A DNA stretch of 46,893 nt from Rhodobacter sp. Har01 (GTDB taxonomy: Bacteria > Pseudomonadota > Alphaproteobacteria > Rhodobacterales > Rhodobacteraceae), in assembly GCF_020564565.1 (NCBI RefSeq), contig NZ_JAJCTD010000011.1:1-46893 (forward strand). Reading direction: 5' to 3'. Below, piece by piece: positions 39,285 to 46,764 of this stretch. The notes below the pieces were generated by a model. That model made no database searches. It saw only the letters and a list, made by a program, of their open reading frames with translations, and was not told where the DNA came from. Within the stretch, counting starts at the first letter, position 1. Each line of letters opens with the position of its first letter. The translations under genes were made by a program, and so were the position numbers.

Positions 39285-40304
39285 CTAGCCGAAGACCTCG
39301 AACGGGTCGGCGGGGACGTCGGTTTCCTTCCAGTCCAGCGCCTTCCAGGTGCGGGCCATGTGGTCGGGCAGGGGTGCGGTGAAGGTCATCACTTCCTTGG
39401 TGACGGGGTGTTCGATGGTGATCGAGCGCGCGTGCAGGTGCAGCTTTTTCGAGATGTCGCCGCCGATCGCCGCGCCCCAGCCTTCGCCGGTGTTGTCGGC
39501 CGCGCTGCCTCCATACTTGCCGTCGCCCAGGATCGGGTGGCCGATCTCGGCCATATGGGCGCGCAGCTGGTGGGTGCGGCCGGTGACCGGCTCCAGCGCC
39601 ATCCACGACAGGCGGTTACCCAGGAACCAGAGGGTGAAATAGTCGGTCTGGGCGCGCTTGGCCTCGGGGTGGTCCTTGGCCTTGGCGGGATGAATGCACA
39701 GCATCTTCTCGCCCTCGCCGCCCTTGCCGCGGCCCGGGGCCTTTTCAAGGAAGAACTTGATCGAGCCCTGGCGCGGGTTCGGCACGCCGGCGACCACGGC
39801 CCAGTAGATCTTCCGCGCCGCGCGGGCCACCCGGTCGGTGCGCGCGAGCATGAGGATGCCCGAGGTATCCTTGTCCAGCCGGTGCACCAGCTTGGGGCGG
39901 TCCTTGTAGCCGAAGGTCAGCGCCTCGGACAGGCCGTCGACGTGGCGGTCGCCCTGTCCGCTGCCGCCCTGGCTGGGCAAGCCCGGCGGCTTGTTCAGCA
40001 CGATCAGGTGCTGGTCGCGGAAGATCACCGCGTCCTGGATCATCTTGACGTCGGCCGCGGAAATGCGGCTGCGCTCGGACGGCGCGGGGGCCGGCGTGTC
40101 GGGCAGCGGCGGCACGCGGATGGACTGGCCGGGCGCCACCCGGTCCGACGATTTCACCCGCGCGCCATCCAGCCGAAGCTGGCCGGTGCGGCACAGCTTT
40201 TCGACAGCACCTTGGGTGATTTGGGGAAAGCGGCGTTTCAGCCAGCGGTCGAGGCGCTGTTCGCCCTCATCCTCGGTCACGGTCAGAAGCTGGACGCCGG
40301 TCAT
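39285..40304 (-). CDS. rluC: RluC-family 23S rRNA pseudouridine synthase
   Basis: The product is 339 aa. The N-terminal S4 domain (QRLDRWLKRRFPQITQGAVEKLCRTGQLRLDG) precedes the catalytic domain; the nucleophile is Asp144 in HRLDKDTSG. The PVTGRTHQLRAHMAEIGHPILGD segment is standard. It is closest to RluC (955/2504/2580 type), but the exact uridine cannot be read from sequence. It overlaps crcB by 4 bp. Confidence 0.9.
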   Translation of the reverse strand: MTGVQLLTVTEDEGEQRLDRWLKRRFPQITQGAVEKLCRTGQLRLDGARVKSSDRVAPGQSIRVPPLPDTPAPAPSERSRISAADVKMIQDAVIFRDQHLIVLNKPPGLPSQGGSGQGDRHVDGLSEALTFGYKDRPKLVHRLDKDTSGILMLARTDRVARAARKIYWAVVAGVPNPRQGSIKFFLEKAPGRGKGGEGEKMLCIHPAKAKDHPEAKRAQTDYFTLWFLGNRLSWMALEPVTGRTHQLRAHMAEIGHPILGDGKYGGSAADNTGEGWGAAIGGDISKKLHLHARSITIEHPVTKEVMTFTAPLPDHMARTWKALDWKETDVPADPFEVFG

Positions 40305-40684
40305 GCAAAGGCTCCGCGGAAAAGGTGCAGCGCCAGGGCGATGGCGGCAAGGGACAGGGTGATGGAGGCCGCGACATACAAGAGCGCAAGGCCGGTCTGG
40401 CCGCGTTCGTACAGCGTCAGCGTATCCAGCGAGAAGGCGGAAAAGGTGGTGAAGCCGCCGAGGACGCCGGTCATCAGGAAGGGGGCGTAGCGGTTGCCGA
40501 ATTTCTCGGCCAGGGCGACGACGAGCAGGCCCATGAGGAACGATCCGACGACGTTGACGATCAGCGTGGCATAGGGAAAGCCGGTGCCCAGGAGGCGCCC
40601 TGAGGTGACGTTGACGATATAGCGCGCGGAAGAGCCGAGCGCGCCGCCAAGGGCGACCTGAACAAGGGTTGCTGCGGAAATCAT
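40301..40684 (-). CDS. crcB: Fluoride channel CrcB/FluC
   Basis: The product is 127 aa from ATG 40684; the upstream frame continuation is low-complexity and not FluC-like. It has four TM helices, GGALGSSARY at the N-terminus and GVLGGFTTFSAFSLD, the fluoride-pore signature. It exports fluoride as a dimer. No fluoride riboswitch fits in the short upstream gap. It overlaps the RluC-type gene by 4 bp. Confidence 0.93.
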   Translation of the reverse strand: MISAATLVQVALGGALGSSARYIVNVTSGRLLGTGFPYATLIVNVVGSFLMGLLVVALAEKFGNRYAPFLMTGVLGGFTTFSAFSLDTLTLYERGQTGLALLYVAASITLSLAAIALALHLFRGAFA

Positions 40685-40690
40685 ATGCGG

Positions 40691-40719
40691 CCTATGCGGC
40701 GGGGTTGGTCGGGAGTCAA
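40691..40719 (-). promoter_or_regulatory. Candidate promoter of crcB
   Basis: On the minus strand TTGACT (40719-40714), a 17-bp spacer and CATAGG (40696-40691) are positioned so that +1 falls at the crcB ATG. The -35 box contains the yidD stop codon. The -10 is weak, so confidence is low. Confidence 0.35.
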
Positions 40720-40982
40720 CGGTGGCGGTCGGGGTGGCGGGTGCGGTCGAAGTCGGGGTCGGCGCCGGGAACCGGGTCGTAGCCGTGGCCGCCGAGGGGG
40801 TGGCAGCGGAAGATGCGTCGTGCGGCGAGGTATCCGCCCTTGAGGCCGCCGTGGCGCTGCAATGCCTCAAGCGCGTAGGCCGAACAGGTGGGCTGGTAGC
40901 GGCAGCCGTGGCCGACCCAGGGGCTGAGCAGCAGCCGGTAGGCGCGGACGGGCAGCGACAGGGCCCAGGCGAGCGGGGTCAT
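40716..40982 (-). CDS. yidD: Membrane protein insertion efficiency factor YidD
   Basis: The product is 88 aa. LPVRAYRLLLSPWVGHGCRYQPTCSAYALEALQRHGGLKG and RCHPLGGHGYDPVP are the YidD signature. An amphipathic N-terminal helix associates with the inner membrane, and YidD assists YidC. It overlaps rnpA by 4 bp, the typical rpmH-rnpA-yidD chain. Confidence 0.95.
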   Translation of the reverse strand: MTPLAWALSLPVRAYRLLLSPWVGHGCRYQPTCSAYALEALQRHGGLKGGYLAARRIFRCHPLGGHGYDPVPGADPDFDRTRHPDRHR

Positions 40983-41422
40983 GGCTGGCCCCCCGATCTT
41001 GTCGCGTGGACGGACGCGAGGGCGGTTTCGAGATCGGCCAGCAGGTCGGCGTAGGGGCGGGTGATGGTGGCCTTCGGGCGGGCGACCAGCACGTAATCCC
41101 AGCCGGGGCGGGCAAGGCGGGGCAGCACGGCCCGGGCCGCTTCGCGCAGGCGGCGCTTGGCGCGGTTGCGGGCCACGGCGTTGCCGATCTTTTTCGAGGC
41201 GGTGAAGCCGATCTGCACGGCGGTCGTGCCATCGCGGCGGTCACGGGCCTGCAGAAGGAATGAGCCGGTGCCCTGACGGCGGGCGGAGGCGGCCTTGAGG
41301 AACTCGGGCCGCGTTTTCATGACGGCGGGAATGCAGTCGGGGGGCACGCAAACGGAAACCGCCGGAGGCGCGGCGGGCGCTTCGGCGGGTTGCCTTGTGC
41401 CCTGTGCCTCCGGCGGCGTCAT
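40979..41422 (-). CDS. rnpA: RNase P protein component
   Basis: The product is 147 aa from ATG 41422, which has GGAAGGA 7 nt upstream; the alternative ATG at 41320 (MKTRPEFLKAASARR) has no SD. This leaves an Ala/Pro-rich N-terminal extension of ~34 residues. The RNR motif is present (GNAVARNRAKRRLREAAR), together with GFTASKKI. It assists the M1 RNA in tRNA 5' maturation. It lies 38 bp after rpmH. Confidence 0.93.
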   Translation of the reverse strand: MTPPEAQGTRQPAEAPAAPPAVSVCVPPDCIPAVMKTRPEFLKAASARRQGTGSFLLQARDRRDGTTAVQIGFTASKKIGNAVARNRAKRRLREAARAVLPRLARPGWDYVLVARPKATITRPYADLLADLETALASVHATRSGGQP

Positions 41423-41460
41423 GTCGTCATCCTTCCGCGCGAAAGGCGCGGCGCGGACGC

Positions 41461-41595
41461 TTAGGCCGAAAGGACCTTGCGGCCCTTGGCGCGGCGCGCG
41501 GCCAGCACAAGACGGCCGCCCTTGGTGGCCATGCGGGCGCGGAAGCCGTGCCGGCGCTTGCGGACCAGGGCCGAGGGTTGATAGGTGCGCTTCAT
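41461..41595 (-). CDS. rpmH: 50S ribosomal protein L34
   Basis: The product is 44 aa. The minus-strand frame from ATG 41595 to TAA 41463-41461 reads MKRTYQPSALVRKRRHGFRA, then ATKGGRLVLAARRAKGRKVLSA, which is a complete L34. GGAGAG precedes the ATG. A near-consensus promoter lies 67 bp upstream. It is the first gene of rpmH-rnpA-yidD. Confidence 0.97.
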   Translation of the reverse strand: MKRTYQPSALVRKRRHGFRARMATKGGRLVLAARRAKGRKVLSA

Positions 41596-41661
41596 GGCGG
41601 CTCTCCGTCAGATCGGGTGCCCGAACCGCAAGGGATTCGAGGGCGGGAAGTTGAAGCCCGC

Positions 41662-41690
41662 TCTCTACGGGCGGCGGCGGCGGCTGTCAA
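41662..41690 (-). promoter_or_regulatory. rpmH promoter
   Basis: On the minus strand TTGACA (41690-41685) is a perfect -35, then exactly 17 bp, then TAGAGA (41667-41662). The spacer is nearly pure GCC repeats. The transcription start would be about 41655, giving a ~60-nt leader to ATG 41595. Confidence 0.75.
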
Positions 41691-41795
41691 CGTGTGGGGC
41701 GCGGAATTCCTGCAAGAATTCGGGGCGCCGATCAAGGCCGCGTGAAGCGCGCGTGCTATCTGCAACAAAGGCTGGGCCTGCGCCGTACAACCGCT

Positions 41796-42533
41796 ATGCC
41801 TGACCCGACCCTGCCCCAGGATGCCCCGATGCCCATGCTGCTGAAACGTCTGCCGATCCTGCTGATCCTGGTTGCCGCCGTGGCCGGGGCGGTGCTGTTG
41901 CGCGACCGGCTGTCGTTTCAGGCGCTGGCCGAGAACCGCGCGGCGCTGCTGGCGTTCCGCGATGCGCACTACGGGCAGGCGGTGCTGGTGTTCCTGGCGG
42001 CCTATGCGGGCATCGTGGCCTTCAGCCTGCCGGGCGCCACGGTGGCCACGCTGACCGGGGGGTTCCTGTTCGGCGTGTTCCCGGGTGTGGCGTTCAACGT
42101 GGGGGCCGCCACGCTGGGTGCCATCGCGGTGTTCCTGGCCGCCCGGGCCGGGTTCGGAGAAGCGGTGGCGCGGCGGGTGCAGGCGCAGGGCGGGGCCGGG
42201 GCGCGGCTGATGGAGGGGTTGCGGGCCAACGAATGGTCGGTCCTGCTCTTGATGCGGCTGGTGCCGGCGGTGCCGTTCTTTCTGGCCAACCTGATCCCGG
42301 CCTTTACCGGCAGCCGGCTGGTGCCGTTTGCGGTGACGACGTTCGTCGGCATCATCCCGGCGGCGCTGGTGTTCACCAGCCTTGGTTCGGGCCTGTCCGA
42401 GGTGTTTGCCCGGGGCGAGACGCCGGACCTGGGGCTGATCTTCGCGCCGCAGGTGCTGGGGCCGCTGTTGGGGCTGGCGGCGCTGGCGGCCCTGCCGATG
42501 GTGGTGAAGGCGTTTCGGAAAGGGGCGGTGTGA
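41796..42533 (+). CDS. TVP38/TMEM64 (VTT-domain) membrane protein
   Basis: The product is 245 aa from ATG 41796; an ATG at 41829 (MPMLLKRLP) with a short AGGA is equally possible. It has six hydrophobic segments, and the FSLPGATVATLTGGFLFG and LMRLVPAVPFFLANLIPAF motifs identify the VTT/SNARE-associated Golgi protein group, a DedA relative. It overlaps the flavoprotein gene by one base (TGATG), a common pairing with MerA/Lpd-like oxidoreductases, which suggests a shared but unknown role at the membrane. Confidence 0.88.
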   Translation: MPDPTLPQDAPMPMLLKRLPILLILVAAVAGAVLLRDRLSFQALAENRAALLAFRDAHYGQAVLVFLAAYAGIVAFSLPGATVATLTGGFLFGVFPGVAFNVGAATLGAIAVFLAARAGFGEAVARRVQAQGGAGARLMEGLRANEWSVLLLMRLVPAVPFFLANLIPAFTGSRLVPFAVTTFVGIIPAALVFTSLGSGLSEVFARGETPDLGLIFAPQVLGPLLGLAALAALPMVVKAFRKGAV

Positions 42534-43951
42534 TGGATCGGATCAGGACCGACCTTTGCGTGATCGGCGCCGGCTCGGGCGGGCTGTCGGTGGCGGCGGG
42601 TGCGGTGCAGATGGGCGCGCGGGTGGTGCTGATCGAGGCGGGCGAGATGGGCGGCGACTGCCTGAACGCAGGCTGCGTGCCGTCGAAGGCCTTGCTTGCC
42701 GCCGCTTCGGCAGCACAGGCGCAGCGGCGCGGGTTCCGCGGCGTGCCGGGGGTTGACCCGGCGGTGGATTTCGCCGCGGTGAAGGACCATGTCGCCGCGG
42801 TGATCGCCGCGATTGCGCCGCATGACAGCCAGGAGCGGTTCGAGGGGCTGGGCTGCAGGGTGATCCGGGCGCGGGCGCATTTCACTGGGCCGCAGGAGGT
42901 GGAGGCGGGAGGCATTCGGGTTTCCGCCCGGCGGTTCGTGGTGGCGACGGGTAGCCGCCCGCTGGTGCCGCCGATTCCGGGGCTGGAGGCGGTGCCCTAC
43001 CTGACCAACGAGACGCTGTTCGCCCTGCGTGAACGCCCCGCGCATCTGTTGGTGATCGGCGGCGGGCCGATCGGGCTGGAGATGGCGCAGGCGCATCGGC
43101 GGCTGGGCTGCGCAGTGACGGTGGTCGAGGCGGCAGCCGCCTTGGGCCGGGAAGACCCGGAGATGGCGGCGGTGGTGTTGGCCGCGCTGCGGGCCGAGGG
43201 GGTGGAGATCCGCGAGGGCGTGGGCGTCGCCTCGGTTGCCGGGCGGGCCGGAGAGGTGGTGCTGCGGCTGGCCGATGGCCTTGAGGTGCGCGGATCGCAC
43301 CTGCTGGTGGCGGTGGGCCGCAGGGTGGCGGTCGACGGGCTGGGGCTTGAGGCCGCGGGGGTGGAGTTCGACGCGCGGGGCGTGAAGGTGGACGCGCGGC
43401 TGCGGTCGGTGACGAACCGGCGGGTCTTTGCAGTGGGCGATGCGGCGCGCGGGCTGCAGTTCACCCATGTCGCGGGCTATCACGCGGGGGTGGTGGTGCG
43501 GCAGGCGGTGCTGGGGTTGCCGGCAAGGACGCGCAGCGACCACATCCCGCGGGCCACCTATACCGAGCCGGAACTGGCCCAGGTCGGCCTGACCGAGGCC
43601 GAGGCGCGGGCGGCGCATGGCGCGCGGCTGACGGTGGTGCGGGCCGGGTTCGACGGCAACGACCGGGCGGTGGCGGGCGCCCGGGGGCATGGGCTGGTCA
43701 AGCTGATGGTGGTGCGTGGCCGCCCGGTGGGCGTCAGCATCGCCGGCCCGGCGGCGGGCGAGTTGATCGGCTTCTGGGCGCTGGCGCTGGCGGCGCGGCT
43801 GAAGCTTTCCGCCGTGGCCGGAACCGTGCTGCCCTATCCGACGTTGGCAGAGGTGTCGAAGCGTGCGGCAAGCGCCTATTTTTCCCCGAAACTCTTTGAT
43901 AATCCTGTGCTGAAAGCGGTGGTGCGGGTCGTGCAAAGGGTTCTGCCTTAG
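42533..43951 (+). CDS. MerA/Lpd-like FAD disulfide oxidoreductase
   Basis: The product is 472 aa. FAD motif VIGAGSGGLS (10-19); redox disulfide Cys43/Cys48 in GGDCLNAGCVPSKAL; NAD(P) motif LVIGGGPIGLEMAQAH; C-terminal dimerisation domain from ~345. It belongs to the pyridine-nucleotide disulfide reductase class I, near mercuric reductase/dihydrolipoamide dehydrogenase. The C-terminal His-Glu pair normally seen as HPT..E appears as YPTLAEVSK: His is replaced by Tyr while Glu is kept. No merR or Hg-binding N-terminal domain is present, so mercuric reductase is unlikely. Confidence 0.9.
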   Translation: MDRIRTDLCVIGAGSGGLSVAAGAVQMGARVVLIEAGEMGGDCLNAGCVPSKALLAAASAAQAQRRGFRGVPGVDPAVDFAAVKDHVAAVIAAIAPHDSQERFEGLGCRVIRARAHFTGPQEVEAGGIRVSARRFVVATGSRPLVPPIPGLEAVPYLTNETLFALRERPAHLLVIGGGPIGLEMAQAHRRLGCAVTVVEAAAALGREDPEMAAVVLAALRAEGVEIREGVGVASVAGRAGEVVLRLADGLEVRGSHLLVAVGRRVAVDGLGLEAAGVEFDARGVKVDARLRSVTNRRVFAVGDAARGLQFTHVAGYHAGVVVRQAVLGLPARTRSDHIPRATYTEPELAQVGLTEAEARAAHGARLTVVRAGFDGNDRAVAGARGHGLVKLMVVRGRPVGVSIAGPAAGELIGFWALALAARLKLSAVAGTVLPYPTLAEVSKRAASAYFSPKLFDNPVLKAVVRVVQRVLP

Positions 43952-43967
43952 GTGCGGGTGGCGCCAG

Positions 43968-43988
43968 CCGGGGGTTTCACACCCCCGG
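43968..43988. repeat. GC-rich inverted repeat of a common Rhodobacterales type
   Basis: CCGGGGGT-TTCAC-ACCCCCGG (8-bp perfect stem) is followed by ACCCCCGTGGGATACTTG. This arrangement resembles a frequent intergenic sequence of Rhodobacterales (CCCCGGACCCCCG..GATA). It lies between the flavoprotein stop and the kinase start and may act as terminator of the TVP38-flavoprotein operon. Confidence 0.5.
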
Positions 43989-44028
43989 ACCCCCGTGGGA
44001 TACTTGGGCAGAGAGGAAGGCAGGGCAG

Positions 44029-45438
44029 GTGGCGACGCGCGGGCGGTTCTTCAGAACGCTGTCGGGGCGGTTCCTGCTTCTGACCGTGGCCTTCGTGATG
44101 CTGGCCGAGGTTCTGATCTTCCTGCCCTCGATCGCGCGGTTCCGGGCCGACTATCTGCTGGAGCGGCTGCAGCAGGCACAGATCGCGGCGTTGGTGCAAC
44201 TGGCCTCGGACGAGATGATAAGCCCCGAGCTAGAGGCCGAGTTGCTGCGCAATGCCGAGGTCTACAACGTGGTGCTGCGGCGGGACGACGTGCGGCAACT
44301 GGTGCTGTCCTCGACGGTGCCGCAGCCGATTTCGGCGAATTACGACCTGCGCGTGGCCGGCCCCTGGCAACTGATCCGCGACGCGCTGGGCACCCTGGTC
44401 GACAGCCGGAACCGGATCGTGCGGGTGATCGGAAACCCGGTGCAGGAAGGCGGGCAGCTGATCGAGATCACCATGCAGACCGAGCCTTTGCGCAAGGCGA
44501 TGGCGCAGTATGCCGGGCGCATCCTGTATCTTTCGGCGCTGATTTCCGCGGTGACGGCGGTGCTGCTGTTCATCGCGGCGCAGAAGCTGATCGTGCAGCC
44601 GATCCGCCGGGTGGTGCGGCACATGCAGCTTTACGCCGAAGCCCCCGAGGATGCGCGGCGGGTGATCGCGCCGCTGTCCGAGGTGGAGGAGATGCGGGTG
44701 GCCGAAGAGGCGCTGGCTTCGATGCAGAAGCAGTTGACCGGCGCGCTGCGGCAGAAGGAACGGCTGGCGCAACTGGGCGGCGCGGTGGCCAAGATCAGCC
44801 ATGACCTGCGCAACATCCTGACCACGGCGCAACTCTTCGCCGACCGGATCGAGGGCAGCGTCGATCCGGTGGTGGCGCGCTCGGCGCCCAAGCTGGTGAG
44901 TTCGATCAGCCGGGCGGTTTCGTTGTGCGAATCCACCCTGGCCTTCGGCAAGGCCGAGGAACCGCCGCCGCAACTGTCGCGCTTCGCCCTGCGGCCGCTG
45001 GTCGAGGAGGTGGTGGAAGGCGAAGCCCTGGTCGAGGCGGGGCCGGTGACCTGCGTGATCGACATACCCCCGAACCTGGCGATCCGCGCCGACCATGAGC
45101 AGTTGTACCGCGTGCTGTCGAACCTGATCCGCAACGCCCGGCAGGCGATCGAGGCGACCGGCGCGCCGGGGATGATCGAGCTGGCCGCCGGCGAGGACGA
45201 AGCGGAATGGGTGATCCGCGTCGGCGACACCGGGCCGGGCCTGCCGCAGAAAGCGCGGGAGAACCTGTTCGCCGCCTTCCAGGGCGGGGCACGCAAGGGC
45301 GGCATCGGTCTGGGACTGGCGATTTCGTCCGAGCTGGTGCGGGGCCATGGCGGCCGGCTGGACCTGGTGCGCAGCGACAAGGACGGCACCGAGTTCGCGA
45401 TCCACCTGCCGAAGCTGGCTGATCTCGCTGGCGACTGA
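44029..45438 (+). CDS. Sensor histidine kinase (orphan)
   Basis: The product is 469 aa from GTG 44029, with GAGGAAGG ~11 nt upstream. TM1 is ~14-34, the periplasmic sensor ~35-163, TM2 ~164-187, HAMP ~188-240, H-box KISHDLRN (His258), N-box NLIRNARQAI, G1 DTGPGLP and G2 GGIGLGLAI. All catalytic motifs are intact. No response regulator lies within the window, so the partner is elsewhere. Signal unknown. Confidence 0.92.
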   Translation: MATRGRFFRTLSGRFLLLTVAFVMLAEVLIFLPSIARFRADYLLERLQQAQIAALVQLASDEMISPELEAELLRNAEVYNVVLRRDDVRQLVLSSTVPQPISANYDLRVAGPWQLIRDALGTLVDSRNRIVRVIGNPVQEGGQLIEITMQTEPLRKAMAQYAGRILYLSALISAVTAVLLFIAAQKLIVQPIRRVVRHMQLYAEAPEDARRVIAPLSEVEEMRVAEEALASMQKQLTGALRQKERLAQLGGAVAKISHDLRNILTTAQLFADRIEGSVDPVVARSAPKLVSSISRAVSLCESTLAFGKAEEPPPQLSRFALRPLVEEVVEGEALVEAGPVTCVIDIPPNLAIRADHEQLYRVLSNLIRNARQAIEATGAPGMIELAAGEDEAEWVIRVGDTGPGLPQKARENLFAAFQGGARKGGIGLGLAISSELVRGHGGRLDLVRSDKDGTEFAIHLPKLADLAGD

Positions 45439-45497
45439 TGGCAGCGATTTGGCTCTTGCGTTGCGGCGGCGGCGGGGCTACATCGCCAGCGCATTGC

Positions 45498-45574
45498 GGA
45501 CCCGTAGCTCAGCTGGATAGAGCATCAGACTACGAATCTGAGGGTCGGGCGTTCGAATCGCTCCGGGTCCGCCA
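45498..45574 (+). tRNA. tRNA-Arg (anticodon ACG)
   Basis: A 77-nt cloverleaf: acceptor GGACCCG (45498-45504) with CGGGTCC (45564-45570), D arm TAGCTCAGCTGGATAGAGC, anticodon loop CTACGAA (anticodon ACG), variable GGGTC, T arm GGGCG-TTCGAAT-CGCTC with one G-U, discriminator G and encoded CCA (45572-45574). ACG is read as ICG after TadA editing and decodes CGU/CGC/CGA. It lies 59 bp after the histidine kinase and next to a recombinase remnant, a typical integration spot. Confidence 0.97.
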
Positions 45575-45667
45575 TTCCCCCCATTCTCTGCGTCTCCATC
45601 CGCTTTCCAGCGGGATTTTCCTCGTCAGTTCAGCGGCTTGCGAAGTCGGCGCCTTTCGAGAGGCGAA

Positions 45668-45725
45668 GGTCGGCTCGAAAGACTGGTCAGCGTTGCTCAC
45701 GCCGTCTCGGGAGGTCGAGCCGACC
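45668..45725. repeat. Widely spaced 11-bp inverted repeat downstream of tRNA-Arg
   Basis: GGTCGGCTCGA (45668-45678) and its exact complement TCGAGCCGACC (45715-45725) are separated by 36 bp. A short CGCCT-TTCGAG-AGGCG hairpin precedes it. The gap 45575-45921 has no convincing gene; the + strand frames 45438-46010 and 45638-46027 lack any family resemblance. Confidence 0.5.
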
Positions 45726-45742
45726 GACCCGGCCTGCTCGGA

Positions 45743-45936
45743 AACAGGGAAAGATCAGGGAAAATGCGGATCTCTCGACCCGTCGCACTTGCCGACCGGC
45801 GCATGGACCACAAGAAAGGTAAGCGCGCCCGATTGGTTGCGAGATTTTCCCTGTTCCCAGGCGAACAGGGGAAAGGATCTGCCCGATCAGGGAAAGAGAT
45901 TCATCGGAACAGGGATCTTCCTCACCGGAACAGGGA
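45743..45936. repeat. Cluster of (G)AACAGGGAAA repeats at the recombinase 3' end
   Basis: Copies or near-copies occur at 45743-45752, 45754-45764 (ATCAGGGAAAA), 45862-45873 (inverse partner TTTTCCCTGTTC at 45845-45856, forming a hairpin), 45885-45895, 45905-45915 and 45925-45936. The last is inside the final codons of the recombinase. Such iterated short repeats often mark terminal or recombination sites of mobile elements. Confidence 0.65.
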
Positions 45937-46764
45937 GTCGAACCCCAAGCACTTCTCCTGCTCCGACCGGTCCAACGTCAGGTCGGTGCGCAGCATCCTC
46001 TCCGGGCTGACACCCTCCGGAACCTGACCCGCCAGAGTGGCCTGCTGGATTCGCGGCGACAGGAACGCCAGATAGCTGCGCCGTCGCATCCGGCTGCCAG
46101 CGGCACCCCCGGCCCCGTCGATATCCGAGCGACGATGCCCGGCACGACGCCGTGCCATTTCCTTGTGCGCATCGGCCAGGGCACGAAGAAGGGCCAGGTC
46201 AGGCTCAGGTGCACAATCGCCGACGATGAGCTTTGTCTCGATGCCGCGGCGGCGAAGGGAGAATGTGAAGGCAACCTGCAAAAGCTTCGGGTCAAGGGTC
46301 GCGGGCTGCACAACAAGGTGGGTGGCGATGGCGGCAGCGTCGAGGCGCAGGGTGAGGGTGCCGGCCGCGATGTCTCCGCGGTTCACCATCGTAGGCAACA
46401 TGACCTGGGGTTCCCGCTCGATGGCAAATGGCAGAGCAAGCGCCTTGTCCTTGAGGATCAGCGCCGCGCGTGCGTCCACCTCTTGCAGCAGCCGGTGACG
46501 TTCGGCAGCGTGGCGCAGGTGGTTGACGATCTGGCGGGCCACCTCCTGCTCGAGCGGGATAGCTGGCAGCCGCAAACCACTGAGATCGGAGCCCGCGGTG
46601 ATCAGCCGGTTCGAGACATAATAGCGATAGCTTCGTCCTTGCATGGACGTGCGGGTTGGGGTCAACCCATCGCCGGTCTCGTCGAAGAGCTTGCCCAGCA
46701 GCGGCGCTCTGACCCCGGCACTGCGGTGATGATCGGCGCGCAGGCCGGTGGTCCTGCGAAACAC
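45922..46764 (-). CDS. Large serine recombinase, C-terminal half (probable remnant)
   Basis: The product is 280 aa as read from GTG 46764. PLLGKLFDETGDGLTPTRTS and RSYRYYVSNRLI match the recombinase zinc-ribbon region. The coil-like LEQEVARQIVNHLRHAAERHRLLQEV follows, and the C-terminal LSPRIQQATLAGQVPEG...SEQEKCLGF is the family's final motif. The catalytic Ser domain (YxRxS) is not present. Recombinase-like sequence begins around GEHAPEVFRRT (~46785). The frame is open to the window edge but turns into Arg/Gly-rich sequence, while another frame (LISLLEETLAEQAKLTALFA) reads as different protein. This suggests a truncated gene fused to unrelated DNA. Confidence 0.7.
   Translation of the reverse strand: MFRRTTGLRADHHRSAGVRAPLLGKLFDETGDGLTPTRTSMQGRSYRYYVSNRLITAGSDLSGLRLPAIPLEQEVARQIVNHLRHAAERHRLLQEVDARAALILKDKALALPFAIEREPQVMLPTMVNRGDIAAGTLTLRLDAAAIATHLVVQPATLDPKLLQVAFTFSLRRRGIETKLIVGDCAPEPDLALLRALADAHKEMARRRAGHRRSDIDGAGGAAGSRMRRRSYLAFLSPRIQQATLAGQVPEGVSPERMLRTDLTLDRSEQEKCLGFDSLFR

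Noticed and set aside
40685..40720. Fluoride riboswitch upstream of crcB
   Set aside because: The gap of about 30 bp is too short and the conserved riboswitch core is absent.
45930..45946. T-arm-like GGGGTTCGACTCCC (minus strand) as a tRNA fragment or att site at the recombinase 3' end
   Set aside because: It encodes the expected C-terminal residues of the recombinase, no other tRNA arm is present, and it does not match the tRNA-Arg 3' end.
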